Source: Doris montereyensis (taxonomy: Eukaryota; Mollusca; Gastropoda; Nudibranchia; Dorididae). From it: a stretch of DNA of 64,000 nt. The notes under the pieces are model-generated. The model was not told the DNA's origin. It did not search any database and saw nothing but the letters and a program-made list of their open reading frames with translations. The position numbers and the translations under genes were made by a program. This document shows positions 22,671 to 31,790 of the stretch, piece after piece (within the stretch, counting starts at the first letter, position 1; every line of letters starts with the position of its first letter). The stretch lies in NCBI GenBank assembly GCA_037039925.1, contig JAXRKP010000837.1:1-64000 (forward strand). Reading direction: 5' to 3'.

Positions 22671-22775
22671 TTGTGTCGAAGAATGCCTATCTTACAATGG
22701 TGGACTGATAAACAAAAACCTTGTTCAGTGCTTGTGTTGCACGATGGAGCTATCAGAGGAGGAATGCAGTAAAAG
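22671..22775 (+). CDS. Cassette 31
   Basis: LCRRMPILQWWTDKQ. One A short in the AAAAA at about 22718, then TLFSACVARWSYQRRNAVK with phase-1 exit at AAAG/gtaggt. Confidence 0.68.
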
Positions 22776-22933
22776 GTAGGTCAAAGCTCAGAATAAGCTT
22801 GCTACCTTACCATGAGTCACAAAAGGGTCAGGATATGAGAGATTTAATTTTCACAATTCTTGTTGTGTGGCTGCAGATTGAATCAAATCTTAGAATCCTC
22901 TGCTGTATTTCTTTTGCCTTTCATCACCTTCAG

Positions 22934-23036
22934 CTGTTGAGGAGAGTGCCAATTAGCTTTGACATCCGTCTAGCTTCAGCTTTGTTCAGGTACAATACAA
23001 CATCTCGAAGGCATGAAGAACGTAAGAGACAAGAAG
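22934..23036 (+). CDS. Cassette 32, intact
   Basis: 103 nt, phase 0 to 1. LLRRVPISFDIRLASALF, then RYNTTSRRHEERKRQE. Acceptor CTTCAG, donor GAAG/gtaaat. Confidence 0.85.
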
Positions 23037-23170
23037 GTAAATGACTCAATTCCTTCACTGTGTTAATCAAGTCTGAAAAATCCAAAAGGTGGCTCTGTTT
23101 TTGCTAGATCTAGTTTAGATTGTCATTTTTAATACGTCCACTTTCATTGAGCTAACTTTTTTTTCTACAG

Positions 23171-23289
23171 TTACTTCGACGTGTGCCGATATTGTCCCTA
23201 TCTTGTGAAAGAACCATTCATATTTTTTGTGCTCGTGTTGCCAAATGGAGATTTCGGCTCAAAGGCTGCCTCAATGGCTCACATTGGAA
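23171..23289 (+). CDS. Cassette 33
   Basis: LLRRVPILSLSCERTIHIF, then CARVAKWRFRL. The raw frame is open but exits in phase 2. One A fewer in the AAA near 23265 gives KAASMAHI with phase-1 exit at GGAA/gtatga, the same ending as cassette 34. Confidence 0.7.
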
Positions 23290-23567
23290 GTATGATTGTC
23301 TTTGTGGTTCTACATTGTATGTACACCTTCTTTTTCTTTGTAAAAGTAGTCCGGTCTTCTCTTTTCTGAGCTCACATTCTAACTCATTTTTAAACCTATA
23401 CTATGTCCCCACCCTAGAGACTTGGATTTTAAGTTTTTTAACAGGCATTTCCTCCAGGTAAGCTCGGAAAGTCTTAAATCTGGGGGGTCATTGCCCTAAA
23501 CTTGTCACGTCTGACTTTTATAATTGTCACATTCTTTTTTAGGTTCTTCCTTTCTGATTGTTCACAG

Positions 23568-23692
23568 TTGTTTCATCGCCTGCCTTTCTTGCATTGTTAC
23601 CATCAACGTACCATCCATGTCTTCTGTGCTCGAGTGGCTTTATGGAAATTTTCGTTCCAAGTCTGGCTGTAGCACAAAAGCAGCAGTAGGAA
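23568..23692 (+). CDS. Cassette 34, recent duplicate of 33
   Basis: LFHRLPFLHCYHQRTIHVF, then CARVALWKF. One T fewer near 23650 removes a TAG and gives SKSGCSTKAAVG up to GGAA/gtatga. It shares R-T-I-H-[IV]-F-C-A-R-V-A with cassette 33. Confidence 0.68.
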
Positions 23693-23831
23693 GTATGACC
23701 AGGCTGATAACTGATGTTTTGATAGTGTACTTGATGCTTCATTCTAAGCTTTTCTTTCAAATTTCCTTTGACAAACTTTAATTGAAACAACAAACATAAA
23801 ACCCTCCACCCCTCAACAACAAAAAACACAG

Positions 23832-23939
23832 CTCTTTTTAAGGTTGCCCCTATTGACTTGTGACAGAAAGACTGTCGCAGAGATGTTCTGTGCACGTTCA
23901 TCCGAAATCCACTACCGCATGCGCAAAAAAAGGGAAGAG
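23832..23939 (+). CDS. Cassette 35
   Basis: LFLRLPLLTCDRKTVAEMF, then CARSSEIHYRMRKKREE, open throughout. Exit is phase 0 at GAG/gtaacc. A run of seven A at 23925-23931 is the likely place of a missing base. Confidence 0.7.
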
Positions 23940-24045
23940 GTAACCATGATTAATCGTATCAACTGAGCTCATCATGTTACAGGGCTTTTTATTTTATAAT
24001 TTACAAAAATATTGTCATTCGTTATTTTATTTCAATATGTCACAG

Positions 24046-24152
24046 CTTTTTGACGCGTCTCCCTCTCCTTCGATATTGCGTGCCCCTATGTTGTAGATGT
24101 GTTCAGAGCTCGAGTTAGTTGGAGAAATTCATACCAAAGACGTAGAAAGAAG
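24046..24152 (+). CDS. Cassette 36
   Basis: LF, one base too many, then TRLPLLRYCVP. A CCCC run one base too long precedes VDVFRARVSWRNSYQRRR. Donor AAG/gtgggt. It belongs with the F-x-A-R-V core group. Confidence 0.55.
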
Positions 24153-24271
24153 GTGGGTTACCCTTGTCATTCTATCTATGCTCGTCCCTTCGCCCACCGC
24201 CACACCCTTATTTCTGTCCCTTTGTTCTTTTTGTGTCAGTTATATGTTTTTGCCTCAAATGTTTGTGGACA

Positions 24272-24377
24272 GCTGGCGGGGTTTTTTGGTAGGTTATACT
24301 TCTTTCCTTTCTCTCTTTCACATATCTTGTCTTGCTAATTCCTCTTAATTCACCCTGAGGTAACTGCATATGGTGGG
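24272..24377 (+). repeat. Dispersed sense-oriented repeat copy
   Basis: Contains CTCTCTTTCACATATCTTG and ends AATTCACCCTGAGGTAACTG then CATATGGTGG. It sits in the intron between cassettes 36 and 37. Confidence 0.75.
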
Positions 24378-24620
24378 TAGGGGAAATTTCGGTGAAACGA
24401 AGTCTCAAATGTGCATCCCTCTGTGTTTGTTCCTCTTCTCTGGTGTACCTTTGTTTTGTCAGTGTTTTTTCCTTCTTTCAGCATTACTGTGCCTCTGATT
24501 GTATTTTTAGTGCTGAGCATTTAATTTAAAACGCTCGTCTCAGTCACCACAGTGCAGATCAAAACGGTTTCTTGTCTTTATTGGCTGAACTGTTGCCATG
24601 CAGTGTCATACTTCTTGCAG

Positions 24621-24731
24621 CTGCTGTCTCGCCTGCCAATTTTACGTCTTGATATCCCTCGTGTAAGTTATTATTGTGTAAAAACTGCCCATGACAGGAA
24701 AGCGAACAAGTACGCAGGACCAGACATAAAG
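24621..24731 (+). CDS. Cassette 37
   Basis: LLSRLPILRLDIPRVSYY, then CVKTAHDRKANKYAGPDIK, fully open after CTTGCAG. Exit is phase 0 at AAAG/gtaggc, one base off the rule. It matches the family consensus very closely. Confidence 0.78.
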
Positions 24732-24800
24732 GTAGGCTGTCACTAGTCTAGCTGAGGTTTTTGAAAGGCTTTTGTGTTGTTTTCCCCCTCCTGCACACAG

Positions 24801-24908
24801 CTAATACAGCGCATACCCTTACTTCAATTCAACATTACCAAGTGCAGCCACATATTTAGGGCCAGGGTAGCAGAGAGGATTCATTACTATAACATCGGAC
24901 TAAACCAG
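24801..24908 (+). CDS. Cassette 38
   Basis: LIQRIPLLQFNITKCSHIF, then RARVAERIHYYNIGLNQ, fully open. Exit phase 0 at CCAG/gtacct. Only about 70 bp separates it from cassette 37, short for an animal intron and by itself a bar to splicing the two together. Confidence 0.75.
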
Positions 24909-25163
24909 GTACCTGTATGTGTAGTATCACTGTTGCAGTTTTTGTTTTCAAAACTGAGGACGCTATTACTAAACAGTCATCTTGCTTTGTCTCTTCCCAC
25001 TAAGATGAAGGCGTTTATCGGGTCTCTGTCTGGTATAAACATTCATAAACATTTGGCTCTTTCTCGTATTTGTGCACATTCTAGCGCCAAGTTAGGGGTG
25101 TCCCAGTGTCTTTTTTGTTTTACAAATTTTGATGCTTCTTGTTTTGTTTTTGTATGATGACAG

Positions 25164-25275
25164 TTAGTTAGTCGACAACCTCTACTGAAATTCAGACTTT
25201 ATCCACCTATGTGAATGTTTGGCAAAAAATGCCAAAGATAGAAAGAATGCTCGGAAATTCCGGCGGTGGGAAGGG
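25164..25275 (+). CDS. Cassette 39, frame-broken
   Basis: LVSRQPLLKFRLYPPM, then a TGA. The tail KNAKDRKNARKFRRWEG lies in another frame, near a run of six A. Donor GGG/gtaagt is strong. Confidence 0.55.
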
Positions 25276-25386
25276 GTAAGTCAGAATGTTCTTCAATGTT
25301 TTAGATGTCTAAATGCTTCAAGAACCCAGCTCACTGTTTATACACACTTCCTTATAATGGCGACCTTTGTTACCTTCACTGGACAG

Positions 25387-25492
25387 CTTGTGTCACGCCT
25401 TCCGCTATTAAAGCATCATATTGACACTGCTGGCCATTATCTGGTTAAAACTGCTCAAGATAGAAAGAGTAGGAAAGACTTCGTGCAGAGAG
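25387..25492 (+). CDS. Cassette 40, intact
   Basis: 106 nt, phase 0 to 1. LVSRLPLLKHHIDTAGHY, then LVKTAQDRKSRKDFVQR. Sister of cassettes 37 and 39. Acceptor GGACAG, donor AGAG/gtgaga. Confidence 0.86.
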
Positions 25493-25972
25493 GTGAGATT
25501 TTGTTTTCTTTCTCCTCCAGTTTTAGGCTTATTGAAAAGTATCAAATTTTTGTTTATGTGAGAATGAGGGTTTCCTTCCTGTTTTCTCATTTCTACTTTT
25601 AAAAAAAATATATATATTGTTAAGAGTGGTGGAGAAAGGCAACGTTCCATTTACTTTGAAGTAGTGCACCTCTATTCACTCCTTTTCTTCCCTTTCTCAG
25701 ATGCACGGGTTAAATCTTGTTGAGTTTCTCTGCCTCTGCTGCTTGGCATATTTTGCTTTAGAAGGGAACTCTAGTTGGTTGTTCGTTTGTGTTTTGGGGA
25801 TCTTTGTCTTGTTTTCTTTCGGGGTGGGGTAAGGCTTTGATTTAGTGAAGATGGGTGTTTCCAGATTTTTTTGTTCTGTCTTGGACTGACATTAATCAAA
25901 GCATGTCACCATGACTTCATCTGGCTCTATTCTTGTATCTTTGCTGAGCATTACATTTACTTCATCATACAG

Positions 25973-26093
25973 CTGTTGCGCAGACATCCAATTCTTTCAA
26001 ATGACTTGGTTCGTACTAGCTTGATTTTTACGGAGCGGAGTCTTCGAAGGTTGTCTTATGAAAGGACAAAAACTAAGGATTACAATTCTCGAG
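25973..26093 (+). CDS. Cassette 41, intact
   Basis: 121 nt, phase 0 to 1, the longest fully intact unit. LLRRHPILSNDLVRTSLIF, then TERSLRRLSYERTKTKD. Acceptor ATACAG, donor CGAG/gtacgt. Confidence 0.87.
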
Positions 26094-26323
26094 GTACGTG
26101 CTTGCCGTCTTGTTAAGAGGTATCTGCACAGTTGTTCCAGAGGGGGGTTTGACCACGGTCAGCAGCAATGCTCACAACAACAAAGGTCTTAAAGAGGCAA
26201 TGTTTTTATAAATGCAATGTGAACTGAAGAAGAAAACACCATGGCAGCAGGCCTTTGTCAACGAGAGTTGTCGCTCAATTTTGTTTGATAGGTGGAGATT
26301 TTATTCAAATTCTTTCATGTCAG

Positions 26324-26435
26324 TTGTTACGCAGGATTCCACTTCTCGGGACCAGCCTGGCTAAAACTTCATACGTCTTCTCGATCAATACCATGTCTCG
26401 TTTGGCAATGCAGCGCCGCAAGAAGCAGGAGCCAG
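26324..26435 (+). CDS. Cassette 42, intact, last of the array
   Basis: 112 nt, phase 0 to 1. LLRRIPLLGTSLAKTSYVF, then SINTMSRLAMQRRKKQEP. Acceptor TGTCAG, donor CCAG/gtgtga. No clear unit follows before the constant 3' exon about 1.8 kb downstream. Confidence 0.87.
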
Positions 26436-26596
26436 GTGTGATCACTAGAGCAGCAGGGTTTTCAGTTTGGGACGGCAATCTTTGTCTGATGGCAATCACG
26501 TTAAGTTTCCCTGCAGAAGAGGGAGAGCTTCTGTGTCCTCTGTCTGTTTTTAGGTTGATCAATGGTATTCCCTTTGTTTGCCTCATTATTGTGGGT

Positions 26597-26717
26597 GGTC
26601 AGTGGGTGCTGCTTGTTGGTCCTAGGCCTACTTCTTTTCTTTCACTCTTTCACTTATCTTTCATCTTGCTGTTTCATTTTAATTCACCCTGAGATCAATG
26701 CATATGGTGGACAGGGG
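26597..26717 (+). repeat. Dispersed sense-oriented repeat copy
   Basis: The most complete copy: GGGTGCTGCTTGTTGGTCCT, pyrimidine blocks with CTTTCACTTATCTTTCATCT, then AATTCACCCTGAGATCAATG and CATATGGTGG. Confidence 0.8.
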
Positions 26718-27365
26718 AACATTGCAAAGAAAGCCTCATTATTTTTTTCATGGCCAAATTTATTATGACGCTGGATGGATGTAATTGTGTCATATAGTCA
26801 CATATTGAAGTATGTCCTAGTTCTAATTTGAATCGTGCTTCAATGGCAAGTATAATATTATTATGTTCATATCCAATAATCAATTGTTTACTTAAGTAAA
26901 GTTTTTTGCATGAATTAATAAGGAAGTATTGAAATGTATTTGTGCCAATACGTTAAACAATTATTTTTATAAGAGTAGCTACATTTCTGTTTTGGTTTTA
27001 TACACAAGACATCAAAGAGCCAGTGATCCCAGCATGTAACAGTTTCTCTCTGAAATTAACTTTTCTATTGGGTATTTACTTTGCACACATCATAGTGTGA
27101 AGAGCAATATAGTGTCTTGTTACAATGGTTATAAAAGGCACAAGCCATCATGGTTCAATTGCTGTTTTCCATTGTAAACTGGAACAAATAGGATATGCAA
27201 CAACAATGATTCAGAAATAAGAACTGATATGAAAGCTCTTAATGTGTTTCATCGTGAAAACCATTTTTTCCTTCTTTTTAAAAAAAAGTTAAAGATGTAT
27301 TATGTTTACAATGTAATGCTCATTGTGCACATTTAACTAGATTTCAGAAATATGTGCAATAAATG
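26718..27365 (+). other. Intron sequence
   Basis: Nothing recognised between the last cassette region and the TTA repeat. Confidence 0.5.
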
Positions 27366-27434
27366 CTTTTTTTATTATTGTTATTGTTATTATTACTATT
27401 ATCATCGTTATTATTATTATTATTATTATTATTA
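27366..27434. repeat. (TTA)n-like microsatellite
   Basis: Imperfect TTA/TTG trinucleotides that become pure TTA towards the right end. Confidence 0.9.
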
Positions 27435-27712
27435 CAATGTATTATAGTGAAAAACAAACATAGTACCAATAATTCAGTTAGTTCATCTTTGACCTGCACA
27501 TACTTCTAGTCTGCATGTAAAGTATCTTGTATTTAAAGCATTTATTGTTTTTATGATAACTTTAATGTATTTAAAAGCATTTTTTAGCATACAGATAACA
27601 GGGTTGCTGCAGATCTGCAAACTCATGGGAAATAACAATTCAATTTCTATAAAAATCCAGAAAACAAGAACCATAACTTCTTGGGAAACAAAAATATATA
27701 TATTGGGGAAAT

Positions 27713-27801
27713 TCTGTCTTCCTTTCCTTCACTTTTTCATAAATTGTATCTTGCCATTTTCCTCTTTCTTTTTAAGATCACCGCATATATGGTGGACAGG
27801 G
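27713..27801 (+). repeat. Dispersed sense-oriented repeat, degenerate copy
   Basis: Pyrimidine-rich body with CTTCACTTTTTCATAA, ending AAGATCACCGCATATATGGT then GGACAG. Confidence 0.65.
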
Positions 27802-27899
27802 TATATATCAATTAAACAAAAATCCTCTTTGTTTTGTTCCCAGAGATCAGACTATCATGAAGTATATTCATCAGTGATGGCCATGATAGTTGTGTGCGT

Positions 27900-28000
27900 T
27901 TTGCTCCAAACCATTGTAGACTGGAAACTCTTTGGTCTGCAGCAGAGGTCATTCTCAGCTGATATGATCAACAAAGAAAATCAAGGAAAAGGCTAGAAGA
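27900..28000 (+). pseudogene. Possible further cassette remnant
   Basis: After GATAG the DNA reads LCAFCSKPL, then in another frame DWKLFGLQQRSFSADMIN and ARRLIASLW. The F-S-A and basic end recall cassettes 31 and 42. There is no pyrimidine-rich acceptor and no donor, so it is probably dead. Confidence 0.3.
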
Positions 28001-28222
28001 TTAATTGCGAGTCTGTGGCAACCTTTCTGTATTAATTATGAAGAATTCATAACTTGGTGAATTTGTATGTAAAAAATCAGGTGAAGAGAAAGGGAATGAC
28101 TTAAAATAGACGTTTAATGCTGTAGTGTAAATATATAGTTCACAGTATATAGGATTGGTTTGGCTATCTATCTATGTATATATTTATTTATAAATTAACC
28201 CTTTGTTTCCTGTCTCCAACAG

Positions 28223-28369
28223 GTCAGTTTAGATCGCCAGGGCAAGGCATGAGGGGCAAGGGTTACAGTCACCAGTCTTTCGCAGGGGGACCTCAAGGAT
28301 ACCCATTTTCACCAGGCTACCGAGGAGGATATCCGTCACCCATGCATGGGGGAAGAAGGCTATCAGAAG
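28223..28369 (+). CDS. Gene 1 first constant 3' exon (Gly/Tyr/Pro-rich)
   Basis: 147 nt between TCCAACAG and GAAG/gttggt, phase 1 to 1. It is read with the single G left over from the cassette, giving GQFRSPGQGMRGKGYSHQ, then a stretch rich in Gly, Tyr, Pro and Arg (GYPFSPGYRGGYPSP, MHGGRRLSE). Such composition is typical of flexible RNA-binding or condensate-forming tails; that role is inference. If the array is skipped (phase 0 entry) the exon stops at TGA after nine codons. If two cassettes are joined (phase 2) it stops at TAG within three codons. Confidence 0.8.
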
Positions 28370-29141
28370 GTTGGTATTTGCTTTAAATTATTTCATTTTC
28401 ATCAAGTCACTGAAGACAGGCTTATGCTAGTAGATAGTACACCCGTTCGGGACTGGCCGTGTCATGAATGCTTTCGAACGTGATATGCCGACTTCTCCAC
28501 TGACATAATATGAACATCTGAATGCAAGAAGAAATTGTGTAGAATAAGAATTTCTTAGATCAAAGATTGAGTGAAAATTTATGTTGGGGGGGTGTAAGAT
28601 TATGATAAAACAGGTAGCCTTGAAGTGCTGAATTAGTCAGATTTAATTTTCAGTCCGTCTCTATATATGCATGTGTGTATATATACCTGAAAAATCTTAT
28701 TGTTGCTTTAAAAAAAAAAATAATCAAGATACAAAATGCACCTGACTGCCGAAAGGAAACTGGTGATCGGATACAATATTATATGAACAAACATTGACAT
28801 TAGATCTTAGACTGCAAATCTACACAATGATATTTTTTTATGTCATCTTGTCTGTCAAAAAGTTTTGGGTCCGGGGTTGGATGGCAATGTTAAGAAAGAT
28901 TTCTATGCTTGATGCTGCCAATTTCTTTGTTCTTTTCTTGCCTTGTGCATTTTTATAAAATCTGATATCCGAGACAAATTGAACAGCTACCAATATGTTT
29001 TGATCATTTGAACTAAGGCGCTGTTCAAAGAAATAATGAAGATTTTAATTTGTTTTTAACTCCTCGCTTCTGCAAAAAAAGTTAATAACCTTGTCACAGA
29101 TCCAGCATTCATAACAACTTGTTAATACCTCTTCATTTCAG
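28370..29141 (+). other. Intron between the two constant 3' exons
   Basis: AT-rich and without recognisable features. Confidence 0.6.
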
Positions 29142-29462
29142 GGAGTGAAAGCTATCCTCTCGGCGACGAAAACTATGGCTACCAACAAATGGCTTCTGAT
29201 GACAGCAGGATACGCAACACTCGTCAGGAGACATGGGCCAACAGCAACCAACAGGCTTTAGTGGTAGTTTAGGGAAGGGGCAACACTGGGTGAATCACAG
29301 GGCTTACTCCCATTCTCATGACAAATCTCCCAACGAGTATCAAACAGGGGATCAAGTAAAAGTCCGCCAGATATTAAATACGAAGTAACGCCATTGCCTT
29401 TCATAAAGCCTGATGAGTTTGAGTTGATAGAAATTGATCCAGACGAAGAGGAAGACATTTGA
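29142..29462 (+). CDS. Gene 1 terminal coding exon, acidic C-terminus, two frame breaks
   Basis: After TCATTTCAG the phase-1 frame reads SESYPLGDENYGYQQMASDD and as given ends at TAG 29270-29272. Two neighbouring frames continue in protein-like style. GQQQPTGFSGSLGKGQHW and NHRAYSHSHDKSPNEYQ follow if one G is missing at the GG of 29208-29209. SSKSPPDIKYEVTPLPF and IKPDEFELIEIDPDEEEDI follow if one G is missing in the GGGG near 29346, ending at TGA 29460-29462. An acidic peptide kept open to a clean stop is unlikely by chance, so the longer product is preferred. No family recognised. Confidence 0.65.
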
Positions 29463-29962
29463 GAGAGATGTGTGTGAATGGATCTGGATACTTAAAAGAG
29501 AGAGAGAACGATTTTTTGCCAGTTGTAAACTTTTTAATGAGGCAAACCGCGCAGATCTGCATGTAACAACGACTGTGGTTGTTAAAAGAAGCAGTGTTCA
29601 TCCCTGCATGGAGATACAGTGTAGCACGCATTCGTCGAACTTGTTGGTGCAACAGTTCGAGGAATCCGTGGCTTGGGAACACGAGAAAGTATTATAGGAC
29701 AAGGGAAACAATCTTTGCATGTACTATGCACATGTATTATAAACAGTTATGTCCCTTGCTCTCTGAAATCTGGCAAATTTTGCAAATGTGTAGTTTTTGT
29801 TTCTTTTCTCTGCCATTTTCCTGTAATGCAAGTGATGCGTCTCCTGAGACTGGAGTTGATGTATCAGCACCGAGCAGTAGATAGACCCTAATAGTAATGG
29901 GCTACAACTACACAATGCAGATCTACGCATGTGTGTACTGTAATGTGAGCTCCTTTCGACAC
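29463..29962 (+). other. Probable 3' untranslated region of gene 1
   Basis: No open frame with support. Lies between the preferred stop and the first polyadenylation signals found. Confidence 0.4.
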
Positions 29963-30195
29963 GTCGTGGGCTATTTTTATACACAGGCTAGGCTTTGTGC
30001 GCTGTTCTGACTACTACGTCAAGCATGGTGTGGGCTATTTATAGTCACCGGCTAGGGCTCCGCATGCTGTTCTAATTTTAAGCATGGTGTGGGCTATTTA
30101 TAGTCGCTGGCTAGGCTCTGCACGTTGTTCTTACTACTACAGCAAGCATGGATCTGGGTTACCATGGTGTATGCTATTTTTAGTCACCGGCTAGA
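29963..30195. repeat. Tandem repeat, about 3.5 units of about 72 bp
   Basis: The phrase GTGTGGGCTATTTATAGTC with CGGCTAGG(G)CTC and GTTCT recurs with mismatches. Confidence 0.8.
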
Positions 30196-30553
30196 GTACT
30201 TTCAGACCAAAATTAGGTAAAATTTTCTCAGACTGCTTGAGAAAATAGTTTGAGGAATCCGTTAACAGGGGTGAAAAAAATTAAGAAAATAGGAAATCAT
30301 TTAAGACAATATAGGTTGTTTGAGGAATCCAGGAATTCGACGACCGCGTGTTCGACAAATGCGTGTTTGACAAATGCGTGCTGCACTGTATATTTTTAAT
30401 TAATATGCTGCTGCTTTCCCTTGCCCCTCAGAATAGTATCTTTATGACCTAGTTGCCGACATGTCTACTGCATATATTTTCATTTGTGTGGCTGACCTTA
30501 TTTGGAATGGGGAAGGGGGAAATCACAAAACTTAAAACATGAGCGTGGGTAAT

Positions 30554-30559
30554 AATAAA
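30554..30559 (+). terminator. Candidate polyadenylation signal of gene 1
   Basis: AATAAA, with a second one at 30743-30748. These are the first I find downstream of the gene 1 stop. The actual cleavage site cannot be read from sequence alone. Confidence 0.3.
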
Positions 30560-30786
30560 AACATGCCCATTTTGTATCATGTAAAAATTAAGTCCTGTAA
30601 GTGTGCTCTGAATAGTTTGAGTGACTTCTTAACTCAAATCTTATAATTTATAAATGATTTAACTTTGATGGAAAGACAATAGTACTAAGGCAGGCTTATG
30701 AAATTGATTTCTTCTGATTTTCAGTGTTTTGATATATGAGAGAATAAAGATGCCCCACTTCGTATGAAAACTATTTTTATGTAACT

Positions 30787-30980
30787 TTATAACAATAGGT
30801 ATGGTAAAAGTCGGGCAACACAAATATGTTGTTGAACTCCAGGTGTGTCAAATAGCTCTTATCGTCAATAGCAAATTGTTTATAACAATAGGAATGGTGA
30901 AAGTCGGGTAACACATATACGATTCTGTTAACCTCCAGGTGTATCCAATAGCTCTTATTGTCAGTAGCAATACTGCTACA
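30787..30980. repeat. Direct duplication, two copies of about 98 bp
   Basis: TATAACAATAGG(T/A)ATGGT(A/G)AAAGTCGGG starts each copy, and CCAGGTGT and ATAGCTCTTAT recur at the same spacing. Confidence 0.85.
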
Positions 30981-31602
30981 TCTAAAGTGTCTCTTAAGTC
31001 AAAAATAATTTTTTCTTGTTTAACTTAGTATACCAACTAATTTGTGTCATGAGTTCTCACATTTCAGGTATTTGAAGGGTTTAAAACCATTTGTGAAATA
31101 CTGCTGTAATTTGGTCCCATTTGACTTCGGTTTTTATTTACTTTGTTGCTTTTGTGTCATTTTCATTTCCCTGTCTATTATTATAAAGATGGAGAAGAAA
31201 TGATGTCTTGAAATACCTTTTCGCCCCAAAATTGCTGTTCACATATTATTCTAATAACTAATTGCTAAATTTTCAAACTGACTGAGGGGAGAAAACACTT
31301 GTCAAGTCCTGTTTGAACAATACAATGAAGATAGAGGAACTTTTACACTTTTATTATTACTGTAGAATTTCTTCTGGGATTCTTTCAACAGACGCCATTT
31401 TAATCATAAACAATGTTAAAAGATGCACATGCACACATTTCCAAGTACAGGTTATTTCATTTCATCCCTTTTCTCCCATCTGTAACAAAGGTTTCCTTAT
31501 TTTTGTATACGTGATTTTTTCTCTTGAATTTTGTGTTATTTCATTAGAGTGTGTGCTCCTCTCCGTACTACTACATATATACGCATATTTCCCAGACCAG
31601 AA
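30981..31602. other. Intergenic sequence
   Basis: Nothing recognised. Confidence 0.5.
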
Positions 31603-31790
31603 CAAAAATGAAAATAGACCAGAAGAAGAATGAACAAGGAGTGATAATGAAAGTTGACTTATGAGGAAGAACGAAAAAGGAATGATTATGAAAGGTGACC
31701 AAGAAGAAGAATGAAAAGGGAATGATGATGAAAGGTGACCATGAAGAAGAATGGAAAAGGAATGATAGATGACTAAGAAGAGGAATGAAA
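31603..31790. repeat. Purine-rich imperfect tandem repeat
   Basis: GAAGAAGAATGAAAA(A/G)GGAATG with GATGATGAAAGGTGACCA recurs three to four times. Confidence 0.8.

Larger units (their letters stand above)
10412..26435 (+). other. Tandem array of about 42 alternative cassette exons (gene 1)
   Basis: Units repeat about every 380 bp: a pyrimidine-rich tract, CAG or TAG, a coding block of about 94-125 nt, then a GT donor mostly of the GTRAGT type. The translated blocks share L-[LFIV]-x-R-[LMIV]-P-[ILTV]-L, a D/N near residue 11, an F/Y at about 20, N/R-[ST]-x-x-[RK] at about 23-28, and a basic end. Thirteen are open from phase 0 to phase 1 as read. Most others become so with one or two single-base run-length changes. 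Neighbours resemble each other most: NSM-type cores near 10.4-14.2 kb, FCAR-type cores at 21.7-24.9 kb, K-[TN]-A-x-D-R-K cores at 24.6-25.5 kb. This indicates growth by local duplication. The module is unknown to me; a small helical nucleic-acid- or protein-binding unit is a guess. Confidence 0.85.

Noticed and set aside
23539..23901. 120-codon minus-strand frame
   Set aside because: Shadow of cassettes 34 and 35 on the other strand.
11139..26435. Interpretation as a tandem array of separate small genes
   Set aside because: Units lack start codons and stop codons in frame, have splice sites on both sides, and fit the phases of the flanking constant exons.
29258..29458. 66-codon minus-strand Ser-rich frame
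   Set aside because: Antisense of the acidic end of gene 1.
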